The notes beneath the pieces are model-generated. The model was not told the DNA's origin. It saw only the letters and a program-made list of their open reading frames with translations, and ran no database searches. Below are positions 23,101-37,779 of a DNA stretch of 64,000 nt, piece by piece. Origin of the DNA: Lyophyllum atratum (taxonomy: Eukaryota > Basidiomycota > Agaricomycetes > Agaricales > Lyophyllaceae); contig JACGCN010000011.1 in assembly GCA_014905825.1 (NCBI GenBank), positions 1,488,001 through 1,552,000 of the forward strand. The letters run 5' to 3'. Positions within the stretch are counted from its first letter, which is position 1. Each line of letters begins with the position of its first letter. A program made the position numbers and the translations under genes.

Positions 23101-26100
23101 ACGTCGAAGCGCAGACTACGACTTGCTACTATCGGTAAGCCGTTCTAGACTTTGGCCCTCTAGTCGCAAGATCTAACATATATTCAGATAACTACCAGGG
23201 CGAGGAGAGTGACATTGTCATAGCCTCGTTGACGCGAAGCAACTTTCGCCACGACATTGGCTTCATGATTGCAGCCTGAGCGTCTCAACGTGCTTCTCTC
23301 TCGTGCCAGAAATGGTCTTATCATGATTGGTGATTCTAACACAGTTCACGAAGTCGAAGAACGGGGGTGCATTATGGCAGAAGTTCTTTGCGCACATCAA
23401 AAATCACGTCTATGATGGGTTTCCAGTCAAATGCGAACAGCATCCCCAGCGAAAGGCCCTTCTGTCGGTCGAGGTGCAGTTTGAGCAGATCTGTCCCGAC
23501 GGTGGTTGCGCTGAACCTTGGTACGTTTATGACTTCCTGGAGGTCTTCATGCATCACTGACCTGGTATTGATAGTGGGGCGGCGTTAGCATGTGGGCTTC
23601 ACAAATGCCCTTCGAAATGTCATCAGTTGTACGATCACTCCAAGATGCGCTGCGAGCAGATCGTAAAGATGCAGTGTCCAAAAGGTCACGACAAATCAAA
23701 CAAGTGTTTCGAGCCCGTTCTCCCTGGGTGTAAGAAGTGTGACCGAGAAGCCAAGCTTGCGGAGGAGAAGCGGCAGGAGGAATTCGCTCGTCAGCAGAGG
23801 CGCGATCAGGAGGAAGCGGAACATCTGCGACAGAAGAAGGAGATAGAGCGGGAGCTGGCAGAAGTGCAACAGCTTCGTCGTGATGAACAACTGAGAGAGG
23901 AACGCAAGAACGAGATTCGCCAGAAGTTAGCTGATCTCGAGGAAGCGAAGTCGATGAACCAACCCGCTGAACCGATGCTAGACACTGATGTCCCAACTTC
24001 TTCACATACCGCCACATTATCTGCTTCGACGCCAGGCCCCCAGAATGTTCCTCCTGCGCCGGAACTATTGGTTCCCGCTACCAAATCATTACCAACCGGA
24101 AAGGTTCCTCGCGATCTGAAGCGCTCGAGCACCGCGACGTCTTCCACACCCGCTACTCTCTCTCGTTCCGAAACCGAGTGGCAACGCAAGAAGACAATAG
24201 AAGGAGTTGTCAACCCGTCGGTCGATGCTATCATGGGCATGACCGGTCTTGAGGAGGTCAAATTACAAGTTCTTACCATACTTGACAAGATCGAGGTTGC
24301 CATACGACAGAATACTGAGTTTAACAAGGATCGGTATAATGTTTCGCTGCTGGGGAACCCTGGAACAGGTAAGCGCTTTGACTGCATTTTGAGATTTTCC
24401 AGTTGCTCATGACATTATCAGGGAAGACAACGGTAGCCCGTCATTACGCTAAATTCCTGGCTTCAGTCAGAGTTCTTCCCGGAGACGCTTTCGAGGAAAC
24501 GACTGGCTCGCGCATCGCCAACGACGGCGTCAAGGGTGCGAAGGATCTGGTTGAAAAGGTCATCAACGCTGGCGGAGGCGCGATCTTCATCGACGAGGCC
24601 TACCAGCTAGCCTCTCAACACAACTTCCAAGGATCCCAAGTCCTCGACTTCCTCCTTGCTGAGATGGAAAACAACGTCGGCAAGGTCGTCTTCATCATTG
24701 CCGGATACAATAAGCAGATGGAGAAGTTTTTCGAACATAATCCGGGCCTTAGCAGTAGGGTACCCTATACCTTCCAGTTCAACGACTACACAGACGATGA
24801 GCTTCGCGCGATGCTAGAGAAGATGGTTCACCGCAAACATGGCGGTCGCATGAAGGTCGAGGACGGTATCCACGGCCTGTACGGACGGATCGCTGTCCGT
24901 CGTCTGGGTCGAGGTCGCGGTCGCGACGGCTTTGGGAATGCTCGAGCTCTGGAAAACTTGCTTGCGACAATCACCAGTCGTCAGGCGGCAAGGATCTCGG
25001 AAGAGCGACGCAATGGTTCTCGTCCTGATGATTTCCTGCTCGTCATGGAGGATCTCATTGGACCCGATCCATCCACTGCTATCCAGACGAGCGGAAGTTG
25101 GGAAAAACTCGAGAAGCTCACCGGTCTTGCATCCGTCAAACGTTCGATAAAGGACCTATACGATATGATCATGCGGAATTACAACCGTGAACTGAAGGAG
25201 CAGGAGCCAGTGTCAGTTTCCCTCAACCGCACATTCATAGGCTCGCCTGGTACTGGAAAGACGACTGTCGCCAAGTTATATGGCCAAATCTTGGCCGATC
25301 TCGGCTTGCTAAGTAACGGCGAAGGTCAGGTTTCTTGGCTCTATCCATAAACGGAGATTGACTGTGTCCTAGTCGTCGTGAAGAACCCCGCTGACTTCAT
25401 CGGAAGCGCTTTGGGAGAGTCCGAGAACAAGACGAAGGCGATACTTGCAAACACGACTGGAAAGGTCTTGATCATCGACGAGGTAAGAATATACTCACTT
25501 CTTTGTAAATAATTACCTTGGTCCATTCCTTATCTTCCATAGGCGTATATGCTTTATGGCGGTGGTGCGACCGGCCAACAGAGTGACCCATATAAGACCG
25601 CTGTCATCGATACGCTTGTGGCAGAAGTACAAAGCACGCTTGGCGAGGACAGATGCGTCCTACTCTTAGGCTATGAGAAGGAGATGAAAGAAATGTTTCA
25701 GGTGCGTCGCAACTCTGCTCTCCCTCAGCAAAGAACCTGACGTCTTTCCCGAAGAACGTGAACCCAGGTAACCATTCTCGACGATAAAGATGTTGCTTTC
25801 GCTTATTGGAACTATAGGTCTCAGTCGACGCTTCGCCATTGAAGACGCTTTCAAGTTTGAAGACTTCACTTATGACGAGCTGCTAGAAATCCTCAATCTG
25901 AAGCTCGGTCAGCAGAATCTTGACGCTACGCCAGAAGCCAAGAGAGTTGCGTTGGACGTTCTCGAACGAGCTAGCGAGTTTTTCTCCCCAGAGTCCTGTG
26001 AGCCATTCTGATCATATCGTACAGAAATTCGCCCAAACTTCGGTAACGGAGGTGAAGTTGAGAACGTTATCGGTAAGGCGAAAGCGAACTACATGACCCG

Positions 26101-27684
26101 TAACCGAGGGAGTTCCGATCTTGGAGATATTGTATTTCAGCCTGTGGATTTCGATCCCTCGTTTGATCGCGCGCAGCACGCAGGAGACAAGCTTGTCGAA
26201 CTCTTCAAGGACGTCGTAGGCTGTGACGAGATCGTAACGAAACTCAGAAGCATCCAGAAAACCGCTCTTTCGGCGAAGAGACGAGGGCAAGATGTTGGTG
26301 ATCTGGTGCCAACTACTTTCGTGTTCAAGGGTCCCCCTGGTTAGTAATCTTGTCTAGAAACCTTTTCATGTCACTGAGGAGTACACAGGTACCGGGAAGA
26401 CCACCACCGCTCGAAAGATGGGCGAAGTTTATTTCGACATGGGGCTTCTTGCTCGACCGGCTGTCCACGAATGCTCTGCATCCGACATTGTCGCCCAGTA
26501 CGTCGGTCAAACGGGCCCTCTTGTCCGGAAGACCTTCGAGAAAGCTCTTGGACAAATCCTCTTCATCGACGAGGCGTACCGATTGAAAGAAGGTCTATTC
26601 GCCAAAGAAGCCACCGACGAGATTGTCTCCCTCCTCACCGACGAGCATTACAAGGGCAAGATCGTCGTCATCCTCGCCGGCTATGATGACGACATCAACC
26701 AGCTCCTTGCCGTCAACAGAGGGTTGTCTAGTCGTTTTACCGAAGAAGTCGTCTTCGTTAATCTGCGTCCGGAAGAATGCTTGCAAATATTGGAGAAGGA
26801 CATAACGCAGAAGAATATACAGCTACCAGGTTTGGCAGATCGATCGAGTACTCTTTCGCGGGCTCTTTCGCGGATGTTCATCGAGTTCTCAGCCCTCGAA
26901 TCTTGGGGAAACGCACGAGATGTCAAGACCCTAGCCAAGAAGTTCATTGGTCTTGCTATGCAAGAAGATGACGGCACCGCTGGGAAGGATTCATCGTTGA
27001 TTTTGGAGCCAGCCAAGGCTATGCGAGCCGCCCAGGAAATGTTAAGTTCTCGGAGCGGGAGGCAGTCCATCACCATGCCTCAATCTTTCGATCTCCAGGA
27101 TCGCTTGTTCGCACCACCTGCTCCATTGACATCAAACCCGCCAGTCACGAAGACCACGATCAAGACTTCTACTGCGGAGGCCCCTCCTCGTCAAAAGAAA
27201 GGGCCAGAGTCAGCGCAGGATGCTCGTGACGATGGAGTAGTCGGATGCCGTGTGGTCAGAGCTTCAGAGAGCTAAGGAAGCGGCTGCCTTGGAAGAGAAG
27301 AGAGTGCAGGAAGAACTTGCAGAAGCGCAACGTGCAGCCCGAGCAGCGGAAGAACGCGAAAAGTTGGAGTGTATGCGGAGGGAGGCCTTAGAATTGAGGT
27401 TGGCGCAGGAAAGGGACCGTGAAAAGCAGGAGGAGCTAAAGCGGCAGAGAGAAGCTCAGCGATTGAAAGAGATTGCGGCGCGTCAGGAGCGAGAGCGACT
27501 CGAAGCCGCGATGAAGGCCCGTCGTGAGGCGGAGGAGAAGGCGAAGAAGCAGGAAGCCAAGGTCCAGGCTAAACTGCGGCAGATGGGTGTTTGTGTTGCA
27601 GGATTTCGTTGGCAGAACATCGGGTCGGGATATAGATGTGCGGGAGGATTCCATTATATTGACAACGCACAACTCGGAATTTGA
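20109..27684 (+). pseudogene. NF-X1/ZNFX1-like helicase with three CbxX AAA+ modules, copy C (multiply frameshifted)
   Basis: Same architecture as copy B: N-terminal region, SF1 helicase (P-loop split by an intron at 21592-21643), NF-X1-like Cys patch (about 23500-23760), linker, AAA1 (24360-24800), AAA2 (25230-25700), 13-nt exon 25755-25767, AAA3 (26335-26900), coiled coil, and tail ending at 27684. The first exon (20109-21591) is intact. Compared with copy B, single extra bases are seen near 21871, 22454, 22562, 22600, 22669, 22685, 22764, 23273 and 23344, then near 27239. All are insertions, and nine lie in 1.5 kb of helicase core. AAA1 to AAA3 read cleanly. It is typed as a pseudogene on present sequence, but assembly error could equally explain the cluster. 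The donor after AAA2 Walker A is GT here and GC in B. Confidence 0.75.
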
Positions 27685-28640
27685 AGTAGGTAGTTAGCAT
27701 TACTGTACATCGACATTCAGATCATGGCTCTGTCGTCTTCAAGCATTACTGTAGCATGTAGCACAGCTGTTTCTTCAAATGAATGATCATTTCTTGTTAT
27801 TACGGTAGGCCTCAGAGCAATGAGGTCCAGCTACCGAAAGAAAAGAGTACAAGTTGTCATCGAAGGCCTCATTGCCACTGTCCCATGTGTGCCCTCTTGA
27901 ATTACTGTTTGCTATAGAGAGTGTAACCAACATGGCAATCAAGTCGATAGGGCTACGACGTATTCGGCGGGCGGCGGGCCACCCTTTTCAGCTGCAGCCT
28001 GGAACTTAAGCACTATTGGGTTTCGAGCTAATCCCAACGCGCCCCAATCATTCGACGCGGCTCGTTCAGCATTCGACGTACGGGTGAGAGAGAGAGGTAA
28101 AACGGACAATTGAGCGTAGAGCAAGTTGGAAGTCCACAAAAACCAATGCTAGTGTGAAAGAAATTGGCGAAACAACGGAGAAAAAAACCACAACTACGCC
28201 GACATATCGAGCGGTCTCGTCATATTCAATATCCCCCTCCCAAACGCCGCCGCAACAGCCTCAAACCCACCCTCCTGCACCTCCGAAACAAACACATCAT
28301 GCTGATCCGCCAGCCTGTCATTGTTCTTCCTAATCTCGCGGATGACCCCATGCTCCCTTGCACAGTTCGGACACTCCGTTTCGTTCTCCGCGAGGCACCT
28401 GCGTGTATAAACTCAATAGCAGCAAACCTTCAAAGAAAGAAGGAGGACATGGACTGACCGCTGGTGGTAGCTATGGTTGCACATGAAGTGCACGCTGGGA
28501 AGGTCAAGCTGCCTTGACAACTCGAACACCGCGTAACATGGAACACACGCGGATGTTCCGGATCCGCCAGCTCCTCCACCTGCTTCAGCTTCGCCTCCGT
28601 CTCAAAGCGATACGAATTTATAAGCTCCTTATCCTATCCC
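25185..28640 (+). repeat. Direct repeat arm 2 (AAA2 to vps11 tail)
   Basis: Counterpart of 15303-18721, offset about 9.9 kb. It runs from AAA2 of copy C through the stop codon and 3' flank into the last two exons of the intact vps11 gene. Confidence 0.75.
27685..28193. other. Convergent gap between copy C and vps11
   Basis: 3' flanks of two convergent genes. About 27700-27815 carries the conserved helicase 3' block (GCATGTAGCACAGCTGTTTC). No other gene was seen. Confidence 0.55.
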
Positions 28641-31600
28641 CCCACCCCATTAGCGCCACCTCTTCTCTCTCAAAAAAAAAAAAAACACGCTACGCACATT
28701 CTGAATCTCCCCCCTCGCCTCCCTAACCCTCTCCACCAACCACTCCTTCACAAGCCCCACACTCGCCACCCCATTCCGCGCCAACACCTGCACCACCCCC
28801 AACGGCTCCACAATCCCCCCCTCATCAATCCTCCCCAACACCCTCTTCACATCCTCCCGGTGCCTCTCCAACAACGCCTGGCTCCCCGTCAAGAACCTCA
28901 ACACCAATACATACAACCCCGGCCTCTCCCCGCCGTACCTTTCCAGATGGCTCACCACCTCCGCCGACGCGCCCTCCACCCCCTCGTTATGAGCGTCCAT
29001 CCAGAAGCGGAGCACGTCCTCGTGCATCCCCATGCGCTCCCACAGGAGCACCAGCCCGGCGGTGTACCCCCGCGTCGAGCACAAGACAAGCGCATGCATA
29101 GGATCATACGGCACACTCCCGCTCTCCAGCATCCTCAGCGCCTTCCCCCTCAACACCCCCTCCTCCAGCACACCGCCCTCGTACCCCGGCGCAGGCAAAG
29201 TAAGATACAGCTCCAGCAGCGTATTCCACACCGCCACCTGGTCCAGCCTGTCCGTCTCCTCGTCGAACGGGGGCTCCAGCACGGGAGGGGGTATGGGAGG
29301 GGTGGGGTCGTCGAGGGATTGCCCCCACCGCCGTAGGGCGACGGTCTCGAGGAAGACGAGGAACTGCTCCATGTGGTCTACGAAGTGCGCGAAGTAGATC
29401 CTTGGCGAGAGGCGCTTCACCGGCGGGGGCGGGGCCGGCTGCGTAGGGGGGAGCGCGGGCGGTGGGGGCGTGGAGGCGCGGGACGCGTCGTGGAGGGATC
29501 CGTGGCGCGAGGAGGTGACGTTGGCATAGTCGGGCTTGACGGTGGCGATGGACGGGGAGGGCGGCGTGGGGCTGTCCGAGGTGATGGTGGGGGCGACTGG
29601 GCTGCGGCTGAGGGCGAGGTAGGAGAGGTACGATGGGACGACGCCGTTTTTCGAGGCACCAGCAGCAGCAGTCACGGGTGCGGGGTCGTCGGTGAGGGGC
29701 CCGGAACTCGTGCAGAGGTCGATGAGGAGCTTGGTCGTCTCTCCGGGGAGACTCGACAGCATCGCGCGCCCATATCTCGCTAGATTACTCTCAGCCTACA
29801 CACCACACCCCCATCAGAAAACACTAGTCCACCCATACCCCAACAAAAAAGGAAAGAAAAACCCACCGCATCGGGCCCAAGCCTCCTCAAATACCCCAAC
29901 GCCCCCGCAAAATCCCCCGCATCCTCAATCTGTATCCTCAAATAATCCTCATGCCTCCCATACTTCCTCGCCAGGTACCCCGCGTGATCAAAGTACCCCG
30001 CCTGCCTGCACACGCGTATCGCCGTCTCCAGGTCGAAGGGCAGTAGGTCGTCCCCGGAGTGCCGCGCCTCGGTCTTGATAAAGCTGTCGAGCCGGGAGAC
30101 GTCTTTGAGCTTGGTGTAGGTGTTGAGGAGGAGCGTGGTGTGGTCGGAGTTGGCGAGGCCGAGGGCGTGGAGTTCTTGCAGGTAGGTGACGAGGTTGTGG
30201 ATGCGTTGAGCGTCGAGGAACTACAGGGATAGGGCTGCATGTCAGAAAGGGACTGGACAAGACGGGGATGGGGGATGGGAGGGAGGATGTGTGTACCTTG
30301 CGGATAACGTAGCTAGGCTGCAGATGCCCGATCGTCTTTACGAACTGCTGCATCGCACTATCGTAGTCCCCCTTCCCATATAGATGGTCCCCATACTGCC
30401 GGTGTATATCCGCGACACTCGACTCGTCCAGCCCCTGCGTCTTCGCGAGGCTCAGCGCGAGAGTGTACAAAGACTTGCGGTAGAGAAGGTCTAGCTTCGT
30501 CGCTGTTGACTTTTCCTGTAGGCATACCAGCTACCACAACAAAAAAAGGGGGGGCATCAGTAGAGGGTACACGAAGCGATGGAGGAAGAGAAGACGAACA
30601 TTCCCATCACTCGTCAAAACGTATATCTGCCCCCACTGCGATATAATCTCCCGCACATCATGCGTGAACGTCCCCGAGTACGCCACATACTTGTTCTCCG
30701 GCTCGAACACCGTCACCTTCGTCACCTCGCCCTCGTCGTAATTGGGCGTGCGCGCTGCGAAGTTGCGTATGGTCGGGGAGGCGGAGGCGGCGCTGGCGAC
30801 GAAGGGCGGGGACACGATGACGAGGTAGTTGAGGTGCGTGTGGATGGACGACTTGTGCCCTATCCCCCCACCTTAATCAACACCAAAACCTCACGGGCGT
30901 AGGGGAGGGTACGTACCTTCATACGCATAAGCCGCCCCGCGCCCCTCCGTCCCACAAAAAAAGATAGCCTCATCCTTCGCCACCACAACACTCCCCCCCC
31001 TCCAATCCATCACCGCACACCCCAACCCACACCCCACCTCATCAACCACACTCGGCGTCCCGCCACCCCCTTTCCCACTAACCTGATACGTCAGCACACG
31101 GTTGATCGTCACTACAAACAACGACAAGCCCGGGCTGTCCTCCCGGGGCTCCTTGAAGCCCAGACCTGTGATGGGCTCGGTGGGGGACTCGTGTATGGTG
31201 CGCGGCTTGGGGAGGGCGGTGAGGGAGGTGGAGGAGGAGGAGAGGGATTGGTCGAGGTGGCGGTAGAGGAGGACGGCGCCGTCGCCGAGGCCGATGGCGA
31301 GGTGGGAGAGGGAGGAGGAGAGGGCGATGGTGGAGACCTGCAGCAGTCCTGGGGTCAGCGACGGGACTGGGACTGGTGAAGCTTGGAATCGAGAGACTCA
31401 CGGGGTGCGGTCTGTTACTGAGCTGCACCTTGGTGGAGCGCAACAACGCCGGCGCGCCCGTTTTCTTGTCCCGGTTCACTATATCCCATATCTTGAGCAG
31501 CGGCGAGCGCACCATGTCCTCTTCCTACGTATCACACCTCCAGGTCAAACGTTTGACCCAAACATAAGTGGACGTGCACATACCCCAAGCGTAACAAGAA

Positions 31601-32066
31601 CCCCCTTCCGCTCGACCATATGCGTCACCCGCCCCCCGACATGCGCGATCCAGCTCGAGACGGCCTCAAAGTCGCGGTTCAGGATGTGGACGCTGCCGTG
31701 TATATCAGCGACGAGGACGCCGACGGAGGAGGAGGCGACGGTGGAGATTTCGGGGGTGGCCTACTAGGTGGGTATAGTCATTGTTAGAACGTGAGGGTTT
31801 AGGACGTACTTTGAAGATGTCGGGTGAGGTTTCGAGGTCGTGGATGTCTTTGACTGGGACGACGTCGAAGAAGGGGTAATGGCGCCACTGGAAGTTGTAG
31901 GGGTCAGCAATGAGGTAACAGGAGGAATATATACGATGATAGAAATTCAATCGCGAGCAGCATGGGATAGCGGACAGCAAGTGAGTTTATAAGAGGAAGT
32001 ACTCACTGCAGCGGCCGTGACCGTTCCAGCAGCTGCGTTCGCCGTGGCTGCTGCCAAACTAGACAT
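28194..32066 (-). CDS. VPS11: Vps11/Pep5, core subunit of HOPS and CORVET
   Basis: Tethering-complex core subunit for endosome-vacuole fusion, about 1,060 residues. Exons (minus): 32066-32007, 31887-31810, 31760-31584, 31524-31402, 31337-30917, 30859-30600, 30530-30297, 30220-29867, 29795-28698, 28633-28459 and 28398-28194. The N-terminal half reads as a beta-propeller (HYPFFDVVPVKD, LLKIWDIVNRD). The middle has clathrin-repeat-like helices (YGDHLYGKGDYDSAMQQFV, RQAGYFDHAGYLARKYG). The C-terminus is a RING-type finger ending CLAENETECPNC. An Ala/Pro-rich insertion lies at about 29430-29700. One base is missing near 28512 compared with the duplicate at 18276-18721 (GG against GGG), which breaks the RING frame; since the fragment copy is intact, an assembly error in the real gene is likely. 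Confidence 0.9.
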
Positions 32067-32350
32067 GGTAGCTCTGCAAAGAACCGTTAGAATATACGGA
32101 TAGCTGCAATATTATAGGCCAAGACGGTGTTGAGCGTAACAAGAGACCCCTGCACGCGATTGCCGACAACGTGCTCACCCCCATCCCAAAGCAGTAACAC
32201 CTTCCCACACCTTCAACGCATCAACCAGAGCCACAAACGGTCTTCCCCGACAACACTCCACCACCACCACCGCCCACACTCACACCGTACGTCCCCTCCT
32301 CAACCATCACTTCCCTCCTAACCTCTGCTCCCACAGATACAACTAAAATA

Positions 32351-32669
32351 ATGGCTTTCCTCGGACTCCGCAAATGGCCTACACCCGTTCGTTTTTACGC
32401 CTCACTGAAAATCTGGCGTTTTGGGTTTGCTCACGCCGTCTATGTGTATGTGTAGGTCGTCAAGCCCTTGTGGCCGTTCATGGCCGCAGGATGCATTACT
32501 CTGTACCTCGTTAACAATATCCAGGAGAAGTCCGTCCGCTGTACGTCGCCCATTTCCCTTCTTACTGTTAGAGGCTTACCATGGACTTGGACTTTTGCCA
32601 GCTGAGGCATGGATCAAAGACCCGCGTAACCCGTACGCGGCTCAGATCGCGAAGGAGTCGTTACATTAG
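32351..32669 (+). CDS. ATP18: ATP synthase subunit j (Atp18-like)
   Basis: Small membrane subunit of mitochondrial F1Fo-ATP synthase. Exons 32351-32386, 32456-32540 and 32602-32669 give 62 residues. The pattern fits subunit i/j: start MAFLGLRKWPTP, one membrane span (KPLWPFMAAGCITLYLV), then the family tail IKDPRNPYA. It is head-to-head with vps11 (about 280 nt between starts). It is too short for ordinary open-frame searches, but splice sites and motif agree. Confidence 0.85.
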
Positions 32670-33257
32670 AGTGTATCTAATGGGTGGGGGGTATGTCGTG
32701 GCTCGCGTGAGCGCAGTGTTATAGAAGGGGTTGGAATGCGAAATACCACACGTTTGGAAAGATGGGTTTTGCTGAGCGTGGTGTTTCTGGTGTTGGTGAG
32801 ATGTTACATCAAGGTTCTCGTCGTCTGTGACCGCCCTCCCGCCGTGCGCTACGCAACACCTCAACCCGACGTAAAAGTCAAGTCGCTCAAGGAATGTCAT
32901 GTCAATCCGAAGCCCCAAATCCCTTCTCGCGTCGCTTCGTTACCCAAACCAAGAGCGCATCATGTAGTTTAATTCCCCATAAAGTCCGCGGTATAAAAGT
33001 ACAAAAAAATACAATCCACGTCTCGCTGCTTTGACCAGGGTTGGGACGCGTGAAATATAATAATAATGTCATCAATAAAACCGACCACACTGACCATCCC
33101 ACCCCACCCCACCCACCACCATGACTGTCCCTCCCATACTCTACGCCTCCTTATCCGGAGGCGGCCGTTCCGTCGGGGGCACACCCCACTCCGGCAGCCC
33201 CTTCGGCCGTGCAATCCTCCTAGGCTCCCACTCCTCCTCCGCCGCCGCACTCAGTCG
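32670..33257. other. Convergent gap ATP18-COX16
   Basis: 3' flanks of two convergent genes. No reading frame or repeat could be supported. Confidence 0.5.
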
Positions 33258-33671
33258 CTACACCCCAAACAAATCCTCCTTCAATGTGTTGTGGGAGACG
33301 ATAGGGGGAGGAGGTAGACGCACGAAGTATTCCTCCCGAATATCAAACTTCTTCCTGTTCCGATCCAACTTGAGCTCCTGCTCCTTCGTCACCTACCCCA
33401 ACAAAAAAAACCAACCACCTTCAGTACCTCCCTCCAACCACGCGGACACGAAGAGCGAATGGAGGGGAAGGGGAAGGAAGGGGAAGAGGGGAAGACACAC
33501 CTGCTTAACCTTCTTATCATGCAAATCATACCGCGTCTGGGCGAACGGCGTGAGGCCGTACGACGCCCCGACCATGATCAGCACGAAGGGCACGCCGAAT
33601 AGGCCTGGGTACTTTTTTATTAGACGGTTCAGGGGTGTTTCCCGCCATGGCTTCGATGCGAACCTCGCCAT
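33258..33671 (-). CDS. COX16: Cytochrome c oxidase assembly protein Cox16
   Basis: Inner-membrane assembly factor of complex IV. Exons 33671-33501 and 33392-33258 give 101 residues. The start MARFASKPW is preferred over an upstream in-frame ATG at 33701 because it fits the usual length and the short basic N-terminus. A membrane span (LFGVPFVLIMVGASYGL) is followed by the family signature TRYDLHDKKVKQ and then KKFDIREEYF. The C-terminal extension (RLPPPPIVSHNTLKEDLFGV) is fungal-like. It is divergent from adenylosuccinate synthetase. Confidence 0.88.
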
Positions 33672-33963
33672 CGCGTCGGTCCTAAGCCTGTCAGGGGACA
33701 AGCTGCAGTGGTATAGAATCTCAGCCCGAGACTGTGGGAGTAATATTCAGCTGGCCGAAGTCTGAAGAGCGTGCCGGAACCCGCAGCCCGATCGGAATCG
33801 GCATTCCGCATTCGGTAGATCTCCGGGTATGATAACCCAGAAGATAATTTTCCGCACAGTACTCTTTGTATTCCGAGTCACCGTCTCCTTCTTTCCTACC
33901 TCCAAGTAAAAAGGTACATCCCACCCCTCCCCACCCCCACCCAACTAACCCATCCCCCCAGAC

Positions 33964-35890
<1,927 letters not shown>

Positions 35891-36451
35891 GGGGTGGATA
35901 CCACTAGATATTTGGGGAGGATAAGAATGAAAGGGCAGGAGAAGGAAGGAATTAGATGAGTATTAAATGTATACACACTTCTGGATATCGACTGTAGAAC
36001 GGTATAGAGTGACTTCCAACGCTGTCTTCAAAAACCGTGTTGTCATACCATCAAATATGCGTACGCATGTATCGTACGGACATGCGCCCATTGAATAATT
36101 AAACATTGCCAGTAGAGCTACGTACGCGAGAGAAAAAAAAACATGGTAGCGAGCAGACGCGGCGTACATACATGTACACGAGCATGAACGTAATGGTAAC
36201 GTAAGGGTAATGGTAAGGGGTGGAATACATAACACTCGATCTTCACAGCGTGTACAGAGTAATAGCGAGCGAGAGGGGAGAGGAGAGAGACGGGGCGTGC
36301 CCATCCACGACGACGACGGAGGCAGCCCCAGTCCCGGAATTACAACATGAGCATAACTAGACAACCCACACCCCCGTTGCAGCGCACGTCCAGACGTGCT
36401 CAACCCAGCCCACCCACAGAACCTGAGCATAAGCCACCCACTCCCCCAACC
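35891..36451. other. Convergent gap ADE12-Gln-rich gene
   Basis: 3' flanks of two convergent genes, with ACGTAC/CGTACG-rich sequence around 36060-36180. No gene was supported. Confidence 0.5.
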
Positions 36452-37779
36452 CTATCCGAAATCCGGATCATCCGCCCCAAACGAAGCATCCCCCGACCCC
36501 GGCGACTCACTCTTCCCCGCCCCCCCTCCTCCCCCCGCTCCACCCCCACTCCCATTCGTCTGCGTCCCATTAACCTGTTGCCCCCCCTGCGCCCCCCCGT
36601 TCCCATTACCATTAGCCAGATGCGGATCAATCGCATCCGCCGTCGCAGCCTGCCCCGTCGGCGGCGGCGCCTGCTGCTCTGGTGCGTACGTGCGGAACGG
36701 CGTGGGCGCGACGAGGGGCCTATGGAAGCGCGCGCGGAACTCGTTCGTCGTGGAGTCGGGCCCGGGCGGGGGGAGGTTGTACGCTGCCGGGTGCTGCTGT
36801 TGTTGTTGTTGTTGGGCTTGGGCTTGTTCGTGTGTTAGGTCGATGGGGTAGGAGGGTCCGAGGTTGGGGGGTGCGAGTCCGGCTTTGGCGGCTTGTTCGG
36901 CGTAGTGGGCGCGTCGCTGGAGGAGGGGGGGGGTGGTTAAGAAGGGATGGAGGGGGGAGGGGAGGGAGGGAGGGGGAGACTTACGGCGTGATCCCAGCGC
37001 TCCCATGCTTCTGCGAGTATGGGCTCGAGCGAGGCGAGTTCCTCGTTAGTCATATGCAGCGTCCGTAGGAGATGTTGTTTGAGAAGAGGGGCACACGAGA
37101 AGGAGAGGAGGAGCGTCGACGCGAAGGTCTGCCCGCCTAACGGCTGGCCCTGCGGGAACGGCGGCTCGTGCGGGCCACCTAAAGGCGGAGGCGGCTGATG
37201 GGGCGGCGGCTGCATTTCATGGGGGAGGACTTGTTGGTACTGCCCGTCCGTGCCGACGCGGTAGTGCAGCTCCTCCATGCCCGGCATGATCTCGTTCCCC
37301 ATGTCCAGCCCCAGCTCCCGCATTTTGCGCTGCTTGACCAGCAGCCGGTGTTTCCGCTGTCGTTCGCGGGCGGCTGCGCGTACCCGGTCCCGGCGCACCA
37401 TCTCGTCTGGCGTGAGATCTGGAGGGTTGGCGTAGTCGGGGGAGGTGCGGTAGTCGAGGACGGGGGCTTGTTGGACTTGGGCCGCGATGGATTGTGGGTG
37501 GGTGTGCTGTTGCTGCTGGTGTTGTTGATGTTGCTGGTGTTGTTGGTGTTGTTGCTGCTGGGCCTGCTGCTGCTGTATGTGCTGGTGGTGGTCGTTGGGC
37601 GAGGAGAAGCCCATCATGGCCATACCGCCCGCGCCACTATTGCGATCTCGCTCGCGTTTGCGGCGCTGGCGTTCTGCGGCCTTTTCGCGTTTGAGACGCT
37701 GGCTCTCTGTTTCATTCTCGCGCGGGCGTTTGCGGGATGAGGAGGAGGAAGGGTTGTTGTTGTGTATACTCGAATCCAT
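36452..37779 (-). CDS. Gln-rich basic protein of unknown function (possible transcription regulator)
   Basis: Two exons (37779-36985 and 36916-36452) give 419 residues. Not recognised as a named family. Features in order: a Ser-rich start, a strongly basic stretch at residues 16-47 (RKRPRENETESQRLKREKAA and a following Arg run), a His/Gln tract at about 60-95 encoded by CAG/CAA/CAC runs, a second basic helix-like stretch (RAAARERQRKHRLLVKQRK), a Pro-rich segment, a helical segment before the intron, and a Gly/Asn/Ala-rich low-complexity tail. The basic regions and polyQ suggest a nuclear DNA-binding or coactivator role, but there is no clear leucine zipper. The reading is open and splice sites are good. 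Confidence 0.75.

Noticed and set aside
30000..31500. Several GC-rich frames antisense to vps11
   Set aside because: They are low-complexity Arg/Pro/Gly readings opposite proven vps11 exons.
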